Assembly: GCF_004786095.1 (NCBI RefSeq)
Contig: NZ_RHPJ01000001.1
Coordinates: 310,001 to 374,000, forward strand
DNA from: Serinibacter arcticus
Lineage (GTDB): Bacteria; Actinomycetota; Actinomycetes; Actinomycetales; Beutenbergiaceae
Direction: 5' to 3'
DNA length: 64,000 nt
Part shown: one piece after another, positions 8,046 to 16,855 of the stretch
Position numbering within the stretch: the stretch's first letter is position 1
Layout: each line of letters opens with the position of its first letter
Notes under the pieces: model-generated
Database searches by the model: none
The model's input: the letters and a program-made list of their open reading frames with translations, nothing else
Told to the model about the DNA's origin: nothing
Translations under genes and position numbers: made by a program

Positions 8046-8494
8046 GGCGGGGGCGCGAGGGGCCGGACGCCGAGAGCGGCCGCATCCTCGTCCTCACCCT
8101 CGGGGCACTCGCCGTCGCCGTGGCGCTCGTGCTCGTCGTGGCCACCGCCAGCGCCGTCTACCTCGACCGCAAGGCCCTGCTCTCGCTCGCCGACTCCACC
8201 GCCGCCTACGCCGCCAGCCAGGTGGACGAGGAGACCTACTTCGCCGGCGGCGAGCTCGCCGTCACCGACCAGTCCGTCCGCACCAGCGCCCGCGACTTCC
8301 TCCTGGCGGCACCCGCGTCCCTCACCGACGCCCCCGACCTGCAGATCGTCGACCCCACCGGGACCCCCGACGGCGGCACCACCGCCCAGGTCACGCTCAC
8401 CGCCACCTCGCGACCCGCGTTCCTGCCGTGGGTGCTGGCCCCGTGGAGCGACGGCATCGCGATGACCGTGACCTCGTCGGCCCGGGCGTCCTGA
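8042..8494 (+). CDS. TadG-like pilus assembly protein
   Basis: A 150-residue protein of the putative Flp pilus-assembly TadE/G-like group. A short leader ending in ESG is followed by a helix (ILVLTLGALAVAVALVLVVATASAVYL) and DRKALLSLADSTAAYAA, then a small beta-rich extracytoplasmic domain. It is the last gene of the Tad operon. The GTG start overlaps the upstream stop. A decayed copy of its 3' end is found about 12 kb away, near 20.1-20.3 kb. Confidence 0.75.
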   Translation: MRRGREGPDAESGRILVLTLGALAVAVALVLVVATASAVYLDRKALLSLADSTAAYAASQVDEETYFAGGELAVTDQSVRTSARDFLLAAPASLTDAPDLQIVDPTGTPDGGTTAQVTLTATSRPAFLPWVLAPWSDGIAMTVTSSARAS

Positions 8495-8534
8495 GATCGG
8501 AGGGGTCCCCCACCGGAGCGGTCCGAGTCCAGCC

Positions 8535-9509
8535 CTAGGCCGTCGCCGGCGCCGGCCAGTACAGCGACACCCGCAGCCGCCGCTGCCGCGCCTCCGAGCC
8601 CGGCTCTGCCCTGCCTGCCATCGCCTCGACCAGCGCCGCCATCGCCTCGCGGCCGACCTCCTCGCCGTCGACGTCGATCGCCGGCACGTCACCGGTCCCG
8701 ATCGCGTCGGCCACGAGCCGCTCGGCGCTGACGAGCACCTCCCCCGGCGAGGCCACGCCACGCGCGCGGAGCGCGAACACCAGGCCGAGGCCGACCGACG
8801 TCGCGTACGGGATCGCCGCCGTCGCACCGCTCGCGAGCACGTCGTCCACGGCGCCGGTGCCGGCGGCGAACGTCGCGGGGAAGGGACCGAGGCGGTGCAG
8901 CTCGGCGCGCCCCTCGGTCGCCGCCGCGATGGCCGCGGCCCGCTGACCGTCCTGCCAGGAGCCGTCCGGGCCGCCGAGGTAGACGACCGACCGGTGCCCG
9001 GCGGTGACGAGGTGGTCGGCGAGCGCGCCGAACGCCGTCGCGGTGTCCGCCACGATCGACTCCATCCCGGCGATCTCCCGGTCCACCAGCACCGTGGGCA
9101 CCAGGTCACCGACCGTGCGCACGAGCGCGTCGGGTCCGCGGGGCGCCACCAGCACGAGACCGTCCACCTGCGTCGCGAGCCGCGTCAGGCCAGCGAGCTC
9201 CGCCTCGGCCGCTATCGGGTGCACGGCCACGGTGAGCTGCAGGTCCGCGGCCTCGGCACGCGCCTGCGCCCCCGCGATGATCGGCGTGAAGAACGTGTTC
9301 TCGAGCGTGGGGACCACGAGCGCCACGATGCCCGTGCGCCCCCGGGCCAGATGGCTCGCGGCGCGGTTGCGGACGAAACCCAGCTCCTCGGCCGCGGCGC
9401 GCACCCGCGTGGCGGTCGCCGGGGCGACCAGCTCCGCCCGGCTCAGCGCGCGCGACGCCGTCGCCTTCGACACCCCTGCTCGTCTCGCCACATCGGCCAG
9501 CGTCGTCAC
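8535..9509 (-). CDS. LacI family transcriptional regulator
   Basis: A 324-residue repressor. The N-terminal helix-turn-helix (TLADVARRAGVSKATASRALS, residues 3-23) and hinge are followed by a periplasmic-binding-protein-like effector domain starting TGIVALVVPTLENTFFTPI. It is divergent from the ABC importer/deaminase operon. Three LacI-type palindromes lie in the intergenic region, one next to its own start and two next to the operon start, so it very probably represses both. The inducer is likely the imported substrate. Its 3' end converges on the Tad operon with only 40 bp between. Confidence 0.92.
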   Translation of the reverse strand: MTTLADVARRAGVSKATASRALSRAELVAPATATRVRAAAEELGFVRNRAASHLARGRTGIVALVVPTLENTFFTPIIAGAQARAEAADLQLTVAVHPIAAEAELAGLTRLATQVDGLVLVAPRGPDALVRTVGDLVPTVLVDREIAGMESIVADTATAFGALADHLVTAGHRSVVYLGGPDGSWQDGQRAAAIAAATEGRAELHRLGPFPATFAAGTGAVDDVLASGATAAIPYATSVGLGLVFALRARGVASPGEVLVSAERLVADAIGTGDVPAIDVDGEEVGREAMAALVEAMAGRAEPGSEARQRRLRVSLYWPAPATA

Positions 9510-9561
9510 CAGCTCGTCTCCCCCACCGTCACCCGAACACCTGCCCCCACCCTAGGGCGCA

Positions 9562-9577
9562 GCACAACCGGTTGCAG
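9562..9577. promoter_or_regulatory. LacI-type operator 1
   Basis: The perfect palindrome CAACCGGTTG (9565-9574) has the central CG step of LacI-family operators. It stands about 55 bp before the lacI-type gene start and suggests autoregulation. Confidence 0.7.
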
Positions 9578-9650
9578 GTCAGTCGCCGCAGGGTTTTACG
9601 CCCTGTTCACACGACGGGTACCCCTGTGACACCCCAGCCGCTACCGTTGA

Positions 9651-9675
9651 TGCAACCGCTTGCACAACCGGTTCC
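9651..9675. promoter_or_regulatory. LacI-type operators 2 and 3 (abutting)
   Basis: TGCAACCGCTTGCA (9651-9664) and CAACCGGTTC (9665-9674) match operator 1 and are centred about 12 bp apart, just over one helical turn. They lie 31-55 bp before the GTG of the first permease gene, so a bound repressor would block the importer promoter. Operators 1 and 3 are centred 100 bp apart, close enough for looping. Confidence 0.7.
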
Positions 9676-9705
9676 ACCTCACACCCGACTCGGACGGAGG
9701 CCGCC

Positions 9706-10527
9706 GTGATCTCACGACGCACCGGACTGCTGGTCCTGCCAGGGCTCGCCCTACTCCTCGCCGGCTTCCTCGTGCCGTCGGCGGCGATGCTGCTGGCTCC
9801 CCCCGGCGTCAGCCCGGCGGACATCCTCGCGCGCCTCGGCCAGATGCTCACCGACCCCTACGACCTCGCGATCATCTGGCGGACCGTCCGGCTCGGCCTG
9901 ATCGTCACCCTGATCTGCCTCGTGCTCGGCTTCCCGATCGCCTACCTGCTCGCGCGCTCGACGTCACGGTGGTCCGGCGTGCTGCTGGCCCTGGCGATCT
10001 TCCCGCTGCTGCTGAGCAACGTGGTGCGGACCTTCGGCTGGCTCGTGGTCCTGGGATCCAACGGTGCGATCGGTCAGCTGCTGCTCGCCCTCGGGCTCGT
10101 GGACCAGGCGCCGCAGCTCCTGTACACCGAGCTCGCGATCGTGCTCGGCCTGACCCAGCTGTTCCTGCCGCTGGCGATCATCTCCTGCTACTCCGCCGTC
10201 GCCCAGGTGGATCCCGGGCTGGACGACGCCGCACGCGGCCTCGGCGCGTCCCGCACCCGCACGTTCTGGGGCATCGTCGCGCCGCTCTCGGCGCCGGGCA
10301 TCGTCGTGGCCGCGACCCTGGTCTTCGCCGGCAGCGCCACGGCCTACACGACGCCGTACCTCCTGGGCGGCTCCAGCCAACGCATGCTGTCCACGCAGCT
10401 GTTCTCCTACTCCAGCGTCAGCATCGACTGGGCCGCCGCGAGCGCCACGGCGCTGATCATGACCGTCCTGGTCTTCGTGGTCTCGGGGCTGTCCTCGCTC
10501 GCCGCACGACGGGGGCGGACCTCATGA
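9706..10527 (+). CDS. PotB-like ABC importer permease
   Basis: A 273-residue inner-membrane permease with about six helices. It carries the binding-protein-dependent transport EAA loop (DDAARGLGASRTRTFWGIVAPLSAPGI), which docks on the ATPase. Sequence style and operon order match the spermidine/putrescine (PotABCD) group, a group that also carries other small cationic or purine-like solutes. The GTG start at 9706 has GGAGG 5 bases upstream. First gene of the LacI-controlled operon. Confidence 0.88.
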   Translation: MISRRTGLLVLPGLALLLAGFLVPSAAMLLAPPGVSPADILARLGQMLTDPYDLAIIWRTVRLGLIVTLICLVLGFPIAYLLARSTSRWSGVLLALAIFPLLLSNVVRTFGWLVVLGSNGAIGQLLLALGLVDQAPQLLYTELAIVLGLTQLFLPLAIISCYSAVAQVDPGLDDAARGLGASRTRTFWGIVAPLSAPGIVVAATLVFAGSATAYTTPYLLGGSSQRMLSTQLFSYSSVSIDWAAASATALIMTVLVFVVSGLSSLAARRGRTS

Positions 10528-11321
10528 GCACGAGGCGGCCCGTGGCCGCGACGCTCGCCGTCGCCGGCTACGTCATCATGATCGTTCCGATCCTGTTCGT
10601 GGTGGCGACCTCCTTCACGGGCGGCAGCACGCTGCGGTTCCCGCCCGAGGGACTGTCGCTGCGCTGGTTCGACGCGGCCGTGCACCACACGCCGTTCATC
10701 ACCGCGATGGTCTCCAGCCTCCAGCTGGCCGCGCTCGCCACGGTGCTGGCGCTGCTCCTGGGCATCCCCGCGACGCTCGCCATCCACCGCGGGCGCCTGC
10801 CGGGCAAGGGCCTGGTCGAGGGACTGTTCCTCTCGCCGCTGATCGTGCCCGAGCTCGTCGTGGGCCTCGCGCTGTTCCAGCAGCTGATGATCGGTCTGCG
10901 CCTGGACAACTTCACGGTGCTCCTCATCGGCCACACCGTGCTGATGCTGCCCTACGCCGTGCGCGTCACCGGCGCCTCGCTCGCCCTGGCCGACCCGTTC
11001 GTGGAGGAGGCCGCCCGCGGCCTCGGCGCCTCGCCGCTGCGCGCGTTCTTCACCGTGACGCTGCCGCTCCTGCGCCCGGGAATCTTCTCGGCCGCGCTCC
11101 TGAGCTTCGTGACCTCGTTCAACAACGTCCCGCTGTCGCTGCTCCTGCAGAGCCGCGACTTCCGGACCCTGCCCGTCACGATGCTCGACTACGTCCAGCA
11201 GAGCTACGACCCCATGGTCGCCGCCACCAGCACCATCATCCTCGCGGGCACCGTGCTCGTCGCCGTCGTCGCCGAGCGCACGGTCGGCTTCGCCCGCATC
11301 TTCGGAGGGATCAACCGATGA
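10524..11321 (+). CDS. PotC-like ABC importer permease
   Basis: A 265-residue second permease of the same importer. It has about six helices and the EAA loop EEAARGLGASPLRAFFTVTLPLLRPGI. The ATG overlaps the stop of the first permease as ATGA, and its own stop overlaps the ATPase start in the same way, so the three genes should be translated in step. Expected to form a heterodimer with the preceding permease. Confidence 0.88.
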   Translation: MSTRRPVAATLAVAGYVIMIVPILFVVATSFTGGSTLRFPPEGLSLRWFDAAVHHTPFITAMVSSLQLAALATVLALLLGIPATLAIHRGRLPGKGLVEGLFLSPLIVPELVVGLALFQQLMIGLRLDNFTVLLIGHTVLMLPYAVRVTGASLALADPFVEEAARGLGASPLRAFFTVTLPLLRPGIFSAALLSFVTSFNNVPLSLLLQSRDFRTLPVTMLDYVQQSYDPMVAATSTIILAGTVLVAVVAERTVGFARIFGGINR

Positions 11322-12310
11322 CCGTCGCAGCCGAGTTCCAGCAGGTGACCCAGCGCTTCGGCGACTTCACCGCCGTCGACGCGATCGACCTGACCATCCC
11401 CGCCGGTCAGCTGACCACGCTGCTCGGCCCGAGCGGCTGCGGCAAGACGACGTCGCTGCGCATGCTCGCGGGCTACAGCACCCCGACGTCGGGCCGCATC
11501 CTCATCGACGGCGTCGACAGCACCCGCACCCCGCCCGAGCGCCGCGGCCTCGGCATGGTCTTCCAGTCCTACGCGCTCTTCCCCCACCTCACGGTGGCCG
11601 AGAACGTCGGGTACGGGCTCAAGCTGCGGAAGATGCCCGCCGCCGAGCGCAAGCGCGTGGTCGCGGAGACCCTCGACCTCGTCGGGCTCGGGCACCTGGC
11701 CGCCAGCCGCCCCAGGAAGCTCTCGGGCGGCCAGCAGCAGCGTGTCGCCCTGGCGCGGGCCATCGCCATCCGCCCGAAGCTGCTGCTGCTGGACGAGCCG
11801 CTGTCCAACCTCGACGCCCGCCTGCGCGTCCACATGCGCGCCGAGCTGCGCCGCATCCAGGCGGAGACCGGCCTGACCGTCGTGCTGGTCACGCACGACC
11901 AGGACGAGGCCCTGGAGCTGTCCGACCAGATGGTCGTCATGCGCGAGGGTCGCATCCTGCAGCAGGGCGCCCCGGTCGACGTCTTCCCCGCCCCCGCCAA
12001 CCGCCTGGTCGCCGAGTTCCTCGGCTACGAGAACTTCGTCACGAGCGCCGACGGCACGCTGCGCACCGTGCGGCCCGAGCACCTCAACGTCGTCTCCGAG
12101 CCGACGACGGCGGGGCTCACGCTCGAGGGCGTCGTCGTCGACGTCGCCTTCCGCGGTGTGGACCGCCTCGTCACGGTCGACGCCGACGACGGCCTCGGGC
12201 GGACCGTGCGCCTGACGGCCGACGTTCGCGACGGCGCCGTCACCGCCCGCCCGGGCGACCGGATCCTGCTGAGCGCCGACCAGGCGCACGTCGTCACGCT
12301 CGCCGGCTGA
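11318..12310 (+). CDS. PotA-like ABC importer ATPase
   Basis: A 330-residue ATP-binding subunit. It has Walker A GPSGCGKTT near residue 40, Q-loop VFQSYALFPHLT, signature LSGGQQQR, Walker B LLLLDEP, and the H-loop His in LVTHDQDEA. A C-terminal TOBE-like domain (about residues 245-330) often binds regulatory ligands in this family. GGAGGG precedes the ATG by 8 bases. The downstream 92 bases before the binding-protein gene are unusually pyrimidine-rich and G-poor. Confidence 0.92.
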   Translation: MTVAAEFQQVTQRFGDFTAVDAIDLTIPAGQLTTLLGPSGCGKTTSLRMLAGYSTPTSGRILIDGVDSTRTPPERRGLGMVFQSYALFPHLTVAENVGYGLKLRKMPAAERKRVVAETLDLVGLGHLAASRPRKLSGGQQQRVALARAIAIRPKLLLLDEPLSNLDARLRVHMRAELRRIQAETGLTVVLVTHDQDEALELSDQMVVMREGRILQQGAPVDVFPAPANRLVAEFLGYENFVTSADGTLRTVRPEHLNVVSEPTTAGLTLEGVVVDVAFRGVDRLVTVDADDGLGRTVRLTADVRDGAVTARPGDRILLSADQAHVVTLAG

Positions 12311-12402
12311 CCACCCGCGTCCCTCCGCCCTCCTCCCGCACCTTCTCCCTCGCCCGCACCACTCCTTCGCCCGCCCCGCCACCGCCCGAAAGAGGACCCG
12401 CC

Positions 12403-13509
12403 ATGACCCGCTCCACCGCCCGCCCCGCCCAGCGCCGCCTCGCCACGGCCGCCGCCGTCCTCGCCGCGACCGCCCTCGTGGCCGCCTGCTCCGGCGGCGA
12501 CGCCGACGAGTCCGCGAGCACCGGCGAGGACGGCGAGCCCGGCGGCTCGATCGTCGTCAGCACCTTCCCGTTCGGCGTCGAGCAGTTCCAGGAGGCGGTC
12601 ATCGACCCCTTCACCGAGGCCACCGGCATCACGGTCGAGGTCGAGACCGGCTCCAACGCCGACCGCCTGTCCCAGCTCGAGCTCGCGGGCGACCGCTCCG
12701 GCGTCGACGTCATGCTCATCTCCGACTCCTTCGCCGCCGCCGGCCAGGAGAAGGACCTGTTCCAGTCCTTCGGCGCCGCCGAGGTCCCGAACCTCGAGGA
12801 GATCGCCGACTTCGCCGTCGAGGAGGGCTTCGACGGGCCCGCGTACAGCTACCAGCTCAACGGGATCCTCTACAACACCGACGAGGTGACGGCGGAGGAG
12901 GCGGCCGACTGGTCGCTCTTCGAGGACGCGAACCTCTCCGGCCGCCTCGCCTTCCCCGACTTCTCCGTGACCGCGGGCCAGCTCGCCGTCTCCGGCGTGG
13001 CCGAGTCCTACGGCGACGGTCCCTACGACATCGACACGGCCTACGAGGTCATCGGCGGCTGGGCCCCCGGGATCCTGCAGTTCTACTCCTCCTCCACCGA
13101 GGTCACGAACCTGCTGACGCAGGGCGAGATCGTCGCGGCCGACTCCCTCAGCGGATTCGCGACGACGCTGGTCGCCTCGGGCGAGCCCGTCGCCTGGACC
13201 GCCCCGGCCGAGGGCCGGTACATGGCCACCAACCGCGCCATGATCCCCGCCGGCGCCCCGAACGCCCCGGCCGCGCAGGCCTTCATCGACTACCTGCTGA
13301 GCGTCGAGGCGCAGACGGCGTCGGCCGAGATCGTCGGTGACCTGCCGGTGAACCTGGCGGCCGAGATCCCGTCGGAGATCACCGACGTCGTCGGCGACAT
13401 CGCGACCGACCCGATCGCCGCCGGCTACGCCACGCTCGACCCCGCCGAGACGACGCCGAACCGCGCCGCGTGGCTCGAGCGCTTCGCGCGCGAGGTCTCC
13501 TCGCGCTGA
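12403..13509 (+). CDS. ABC importer substrate-binding lipoprotein (PotD/ferric-type fold)
   Basis: A 368-residue extracellular solute receptor. The signal peptide ends in the lipobox LVAAC (Cys about residue 28), followed by an acidic Ser/Gly/Glu linker and the binding fold starting GGSIVVSTFPFGVEQFQEAVIDPFTEATGITVEVE, typical of extracellular solute-binding family 1. It delivers the substrate to the two permeases. Located after the ATPase gene with its own ribosome-binding site (AGAGGA), so its expression may be tuned separately. Substrate not identifiable by eye. Confidence 0.88.
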   Translation: MTRSTARPAQRRLATAAAVLAATALVAACSGGDADESASTGEDGEPGGSIVVSTFPFGVEQFQEAVIDPFTEATGITVEVETGSNADRLSQLELAGDRSGVDVMLISDSFAAAGQEKDLFQSFGAAEVPNLEEIADFAVEEGFDGPAYSYQLNGILYNTDEVTAEEAADWSLFEDANLSGRLAFPDFSVTAGQLAVSGVAESYGDGPYDIDTAYEVIGGWAPGILQFYSSSTEVTNLLTQGEIVAADSLSGFATTLVASGEPVAWTAPAEGRYMATNRAMIPAGAPNAPAAQAFIDYLLSVEAQTASAEIVGDLPVNLAAEIPSEITDVVGDIATDPIAAGYATLDPAETTPNRAAWLERFAREVSSR

Positions 13510-13559
13510 CGCCGGCGCCTCCGCGCGGCACCCCCGTCCCCCCACGCACGAACGGCGAC

Positions 13560-14732
13560 ATGACAACCCAGATTCAGTCCACCGAGATCGAGTCCACCGA
13601 GATGCTCCACCCCGACGACCTGCGGCGGCTGCCGAAGGCCGACCTGCACTGCCACCTCATCGGCACCGTGCGAGCCTCCACGTTCGCCGAGCTGGCGCGA
13701 CGCCAGCGGCTGGCGCTGCCCGACGATCCGGAGCGGATCTTCGCCGACATCAACTCCCTGCCCCCGGACCCCTCCCTCTACGAGGGCACCCGGATCCCGG
13801 TGCCGCAGGGACGTTCGGCGGGCGAGCCGGCGATCTCCTACTCGCTGTTCCAGGTCTCGGCCTGGGTGGTGGAGGTGCTGCGCGACGCCGACGACCTCAC
13901 CCGGATCGTCTACGAGGCGTTCGAGGACGCGCACCGCACGAGCGGGACCCGTCACCTCGAGCTGTTCTTCGACGCGCTCCCGCCCCACCTGGAGGGCCTC
14001 GGCTACCGCGGCGCCGTCGAGGCGTACGCGGAGGGCATCCGTCTGGCCGAGCGGGACTTCGGCATGACCGGCCTGATGATCCAGGGCATCGACCGCAGCC
14101 GGAGCGGCGAGGAGGCGCTGGCGGTGGTGCGGCGCGTGGTGGACAACCCGCACGCCGTCGTCGCCGGCATCGGCCTGGACAACCTCGAGACCGCCGGACC
14201 GCCGGAGCGCTTCGCGGACGCCTACCGGCTCGCCGGTGAGGCCGGGCTCGGCCGGACGGCGCACGCCTCCGAGCACGCGCCCACGGCCGTCAACACGATC
14301 ACGTGCCTGGACCTGCTGGGCTGCGACCGCATCGACCACGGGTACTACGTGCTCGAGGACGACGCCGTCGTGGAGCGTCTGCGCGAGCAGCAGGTGGCGT
14401 TCACGGTCGCCTCGACGACGTCGCGCCGGTCCTGGCGGCCGTGGCGGCGCGCCTCGATCGAGGCGATGCTGCAGGCGGGCCTGAACGTCGTCCCGTGCTC
14501 CGACGACCCCGGCATGTTCCCGACCTCGCTCGCGAGCGAGTACCGGATCATGTCCGAGCAGATCGGCGCGACGCGGTCGCAGCTGGCGGACATGGCCGTG
14601 GCGAGCATCGAGGCCTCATGGCTGCCTGCGGAGAGGAAGGCCGCCGCGCACGAGGCGTTCCGGGCGGACGTCGAGGCGTTCCGTGCGGGGCGCGACGCCG
14701 CGGTGATCCCGCTCCCGACGGATGCTCCCTGA
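13560..14732 (+). CDS. adenosine/adenine deaminase family enzyme
   Basis: A 390-residue zinc amidohydrolase of the adenosine deaminase family. It carries the metal motif DLHCHL (residues about 30-35), HASEHA near 235 in place of HAGE, DRIDHGYYV in place of RIGHG, and CSDDPGMF near 313 with the two catalytic aspartates. The usual PTSN motif is replaced by ASTTSRRS. Zinc and catalytic residues look intact, so a deaminase or amidohydrolase on a purine or related ring is likely, but substrate loops differ from true Add. Last gene of the LacI-controlled import operon, 50 bp after the binding protein. Confidence 0.8.
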   Translation: MTTQIQSTEIESTEMLHPDDLRRLPKADLHCHLIGTVRASTFAELARRQRLALPDDPERIFADINSLPPDPSLYEGTRIPVPQGRSAGEPAISYSLFQVSAWVVEVLRDADDLTRIVYEAFEDAHRTSGTRHLELFFDALPPHLEGLGYRGAVEAYAEGIRLAERDFGMTGLMIQGIDRSRSGEEALAVVRRVVDNPHAVVAGIGLDNLETAGPPERFADAYRLAGEAGLGRTAHASEHAPTAVNTITCLDLLGCDRIDHGYYVLEDDAVVERLREQQVAFTVASTTSRRSWRPWRRASIEAMLQAGLNVVPCSDDPGMFPTSLASEYRIMSEQIGATRSQLADMAVASIEASWLPAERKAAAHEAFRADVEAFRAGRDAAVIPLPTDAP

Positions 14733-14833
14733 CGCCTCCACCTCCGCGCCCCACCCTGCCGCCGCTCTCGCCGCAGAGGTCCGCCGCCTCGTCTCCACTG
14801 TCGTCAACCTGATGGCCGAGGACACCTGGCCGG

Positions 14834-16690
14834 CTACTGGTAGCTGATGAAGTGGGGCATGGGCTCGACCCGCATCGTCTGCTCGGGGGTGAGCATGGGC
14901 AGGTCCTCGTCGTAGAAGTTCTTCCAGCCCCACCACTCGATGTCCGGGGCGTTGGCGTGGAGCGTCGCCCACGTTCCCTGCTTCGCGGGCTGCCCGCCCT
15001 GCCCGTCCGCGTGGACGAGGACGGCGAGCTCGGAGCGGGACAGGTCCACCTCGGAGACCTCCTGGATCATCCGGACCTGGAACTGGTGGAGGACGAGCAT
15101 CTTCTGCGGCAGGTTGCGCTCGCGGGTGAAGTCCGCGAGCCAGTCGACCACCTCGTTGACCTCCTCCGAGGTCGCCGACCCGATCTTGACCATGTGAACC
15201 TCGTCCGGGCCGAGGTTCCACTCGGGGTCGAGTGCGAGCCCGACGTGCGGGAGCGCGAGGAGGTCCGCGTAGATCGCGGCCTGGTCCACGAAGGACGCCC
15301 GGCCCGGCTGGAGGTCGAGCACGACGTACTGCCCGGCCTCACCCGCCGCCTCGACGAGCGGCCGGAGGTCCTCGACCGCGAGCTCGTTGGAGTAGTTGCC
15401 GTCCGGACCTGCCTGCCCGGCCGCGACCGTCGCGATGATCTCCATCGCGGGGACGACCGTGTCCTGCGTGAGCTCCGCGTACGGCGCGGCGTGCTCCGCG
15501 GCCCGCTGGACCGTGGCCGGCACGTCCTGCTCGCCCAGCACGCCGAGCGCCGTCGTGCTCGGCGTGCCGTACAGCGCCACGTAGCGCTTGCCCGGGAACA
15601 CGAGCTGCCCACCGCCGGGAAGCTCGACGCCGGTGGCGGCCGTCGCCGTGCGCCAGGCGACGGCCTCGGCGTCGCCGAAGGCGTCCCCGAGCGCGACGAC
15701 GTGCTCGGCCTCGAGGGCCGCGATCGCCTGGACCGTCTCGGAGGTCGCGCGAGGGTCCCCGCCGGGAACGACCTCGACCTGCGCACCGGCCGAGCGCGCG
15801 GTCGCGACCGCGGCGACCTGCGCTGCCTCGCCGGACGTCAGGACGGCCACGCCGGCGAGCGCCTCGGCCGGCTCGGTCGGCGGCAGCGTGCCCGTCTCGC
15901 TGTCCGGGCTCGCACTCTCGCTCCCGGCCCCCGTCGTGCCACCGGTCGAAGTCTCCGCCTCAGCGGCGTCGGCCGCGGTGTCCTCGCCGCCGGTCGTCGC
16001 GGGCTCGGCGGCCGCGCCGGGGGTGAGCGGGGTGAAGGCCCCCGGCTCGAGCGCCGCGACGTGGGTGATCTCGGTCCCGGTATCGGCCGACGTCACCCCG
16101 CCGGCGTTCATCCCGAGCATCTCGGCCAGCGCGTCGTCGCTCTGCGGGGCGCGGACGAGCACCGGCCCGCCCGACGCCGATCCGGCGGCGTCGTCCTCGT
16201 CCTCGTCCTCACCGGCGCCGCTCGCGCCGTCGTCTGGTGCCACCCCGGCGCCCCCAGCGGGCAGCTCGGCCGCCCCGACGGCGAGCACCCACTCGGCCCC
16301 GAGGCGTCCGATCTCCGCAGCGAGGCCTGCGTCGTCGCCCGTGAGCAGGAGGGGCGCACCGAGCGCGACGGCGGCCGAGGCGCCACGGAGCTGCCCGGCA
16401 AGGTCCTCCTCCCCCGCGAGGACGACGACGGGCGCCGAGGCGAAGAGGCTCTGGCTCGTGCTGGTCGCCACCGCCGCCGGGGACGTCCCCCCCAGCACCG
16501 TCGAGGCCTCGGCAGGCTCGTGCACCTCGCCCTGGCGAACCTCGGGCTCGGTGGCCGTTTCGGACTGGGTGGCAGTTTCGGGCTCGGTCGCCGCCTCCTC
16601 GGCGTCCGGACCGTCGCTGGGCGTGCACGCCGCCAGCGCGAGAACGGGCACCAGGGCAAGAGCGAGAAGGCGTGGCGAACGAGCTGACAT
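14834..16690 (-). CDS. large lipoprotein with cell-wall-binding-repeat-like region
   Basis: A 618-residue lipoprotein. The signal peptide (MSARSPRLLALALVPVLALAAC) is followed by a Glu/Thr-rich linker. Repeats of the type LAGQLRGASAAVALGAPLLLTGDDAGLAAEIGRLGAEWVLAVG resemble cell-wall-binding repeat 2, interrupted by a long acidic Ser/Thr/Glu insert. The C-terminal 200 residues (PDGNYSNELAVEDLRPLVEAAG, VVLDLQPGRASF, LALDPEWNLGPDEVH, DIEWWGWKNFYDEDLPML) look like a TIM-barrel glycoside-hydrolase-type domain. The ATG at 16690 has GGAG upstream. A -10-like TAAGGT is at 16760-16765. Likely acts on or holds to the cell envelope; the exact role is unknown. Confidence 0.72.
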   Translation of the reverse strand: MSARSPRLLALALVPVLALAACTPSDGPDAEEAATEPETATQSETATEPEVRQGEVHEPAEASTVLGGTSPAAVATSTSQSLFASAPVVVLAGEEDLAGQLRGASAAVALGAPLLLTGDDAGLAAEIGRLGAEWVLAVGAAELPAGGAGVAPDDGASGAGEDEDEDDAAGSASGGPVLVRAPQSDDALAEMLGMNAGGVTSADTGTEITHVAALEPGAFTPLTPGAAAEPATTGGEDTAADAAEAETSTGGTTGAGSESASPDSETGTLPPTEPAEALAGVAVLTSGEAAQVAAVATARSAGAQVEVVPGGDPRATSETVQAIAALEAEHVVALGDAFGDAEAVAWRTATAATGVELPGGGQLVFPGKRYVALYGTPSTTALGVLGEQDVPATVQRAAEHAAPYAELTQDTVVPAMEIIATVAAGQAGPDGNYSNELAVEDLRPLVEAAGEAGQYVVLDLQPGRASFVDQAAIYADLLALPHVGLALDPEWNLGPDEVHMVKIGSATSEEVNEVVDWLADFTRERNLPQKMLVLHQFQVRMIQEVSEVDLSRSELAVLVHADGQGGQPAKQGTWATLHANAPDIEWWGWKNFYDEDLPMLTPEQTMRVEPMPHFISYQ

Positions 16691-16855
16691 GTCAGGCTCC
16701 AGGGATCGGTACGCCGACCTCGGCGCAGCCGGGCCGGTGGTCAGGGCGCCGTCCACCTTACGCGGATGAGCTGACGCCGAAGGAGCTGTGCCGGACGAGA
16801 ATCTCGGCCTCGGCGCCGGGGTTCCCAGGCGTCAAGGCCGAACCGGTGACCGGCG

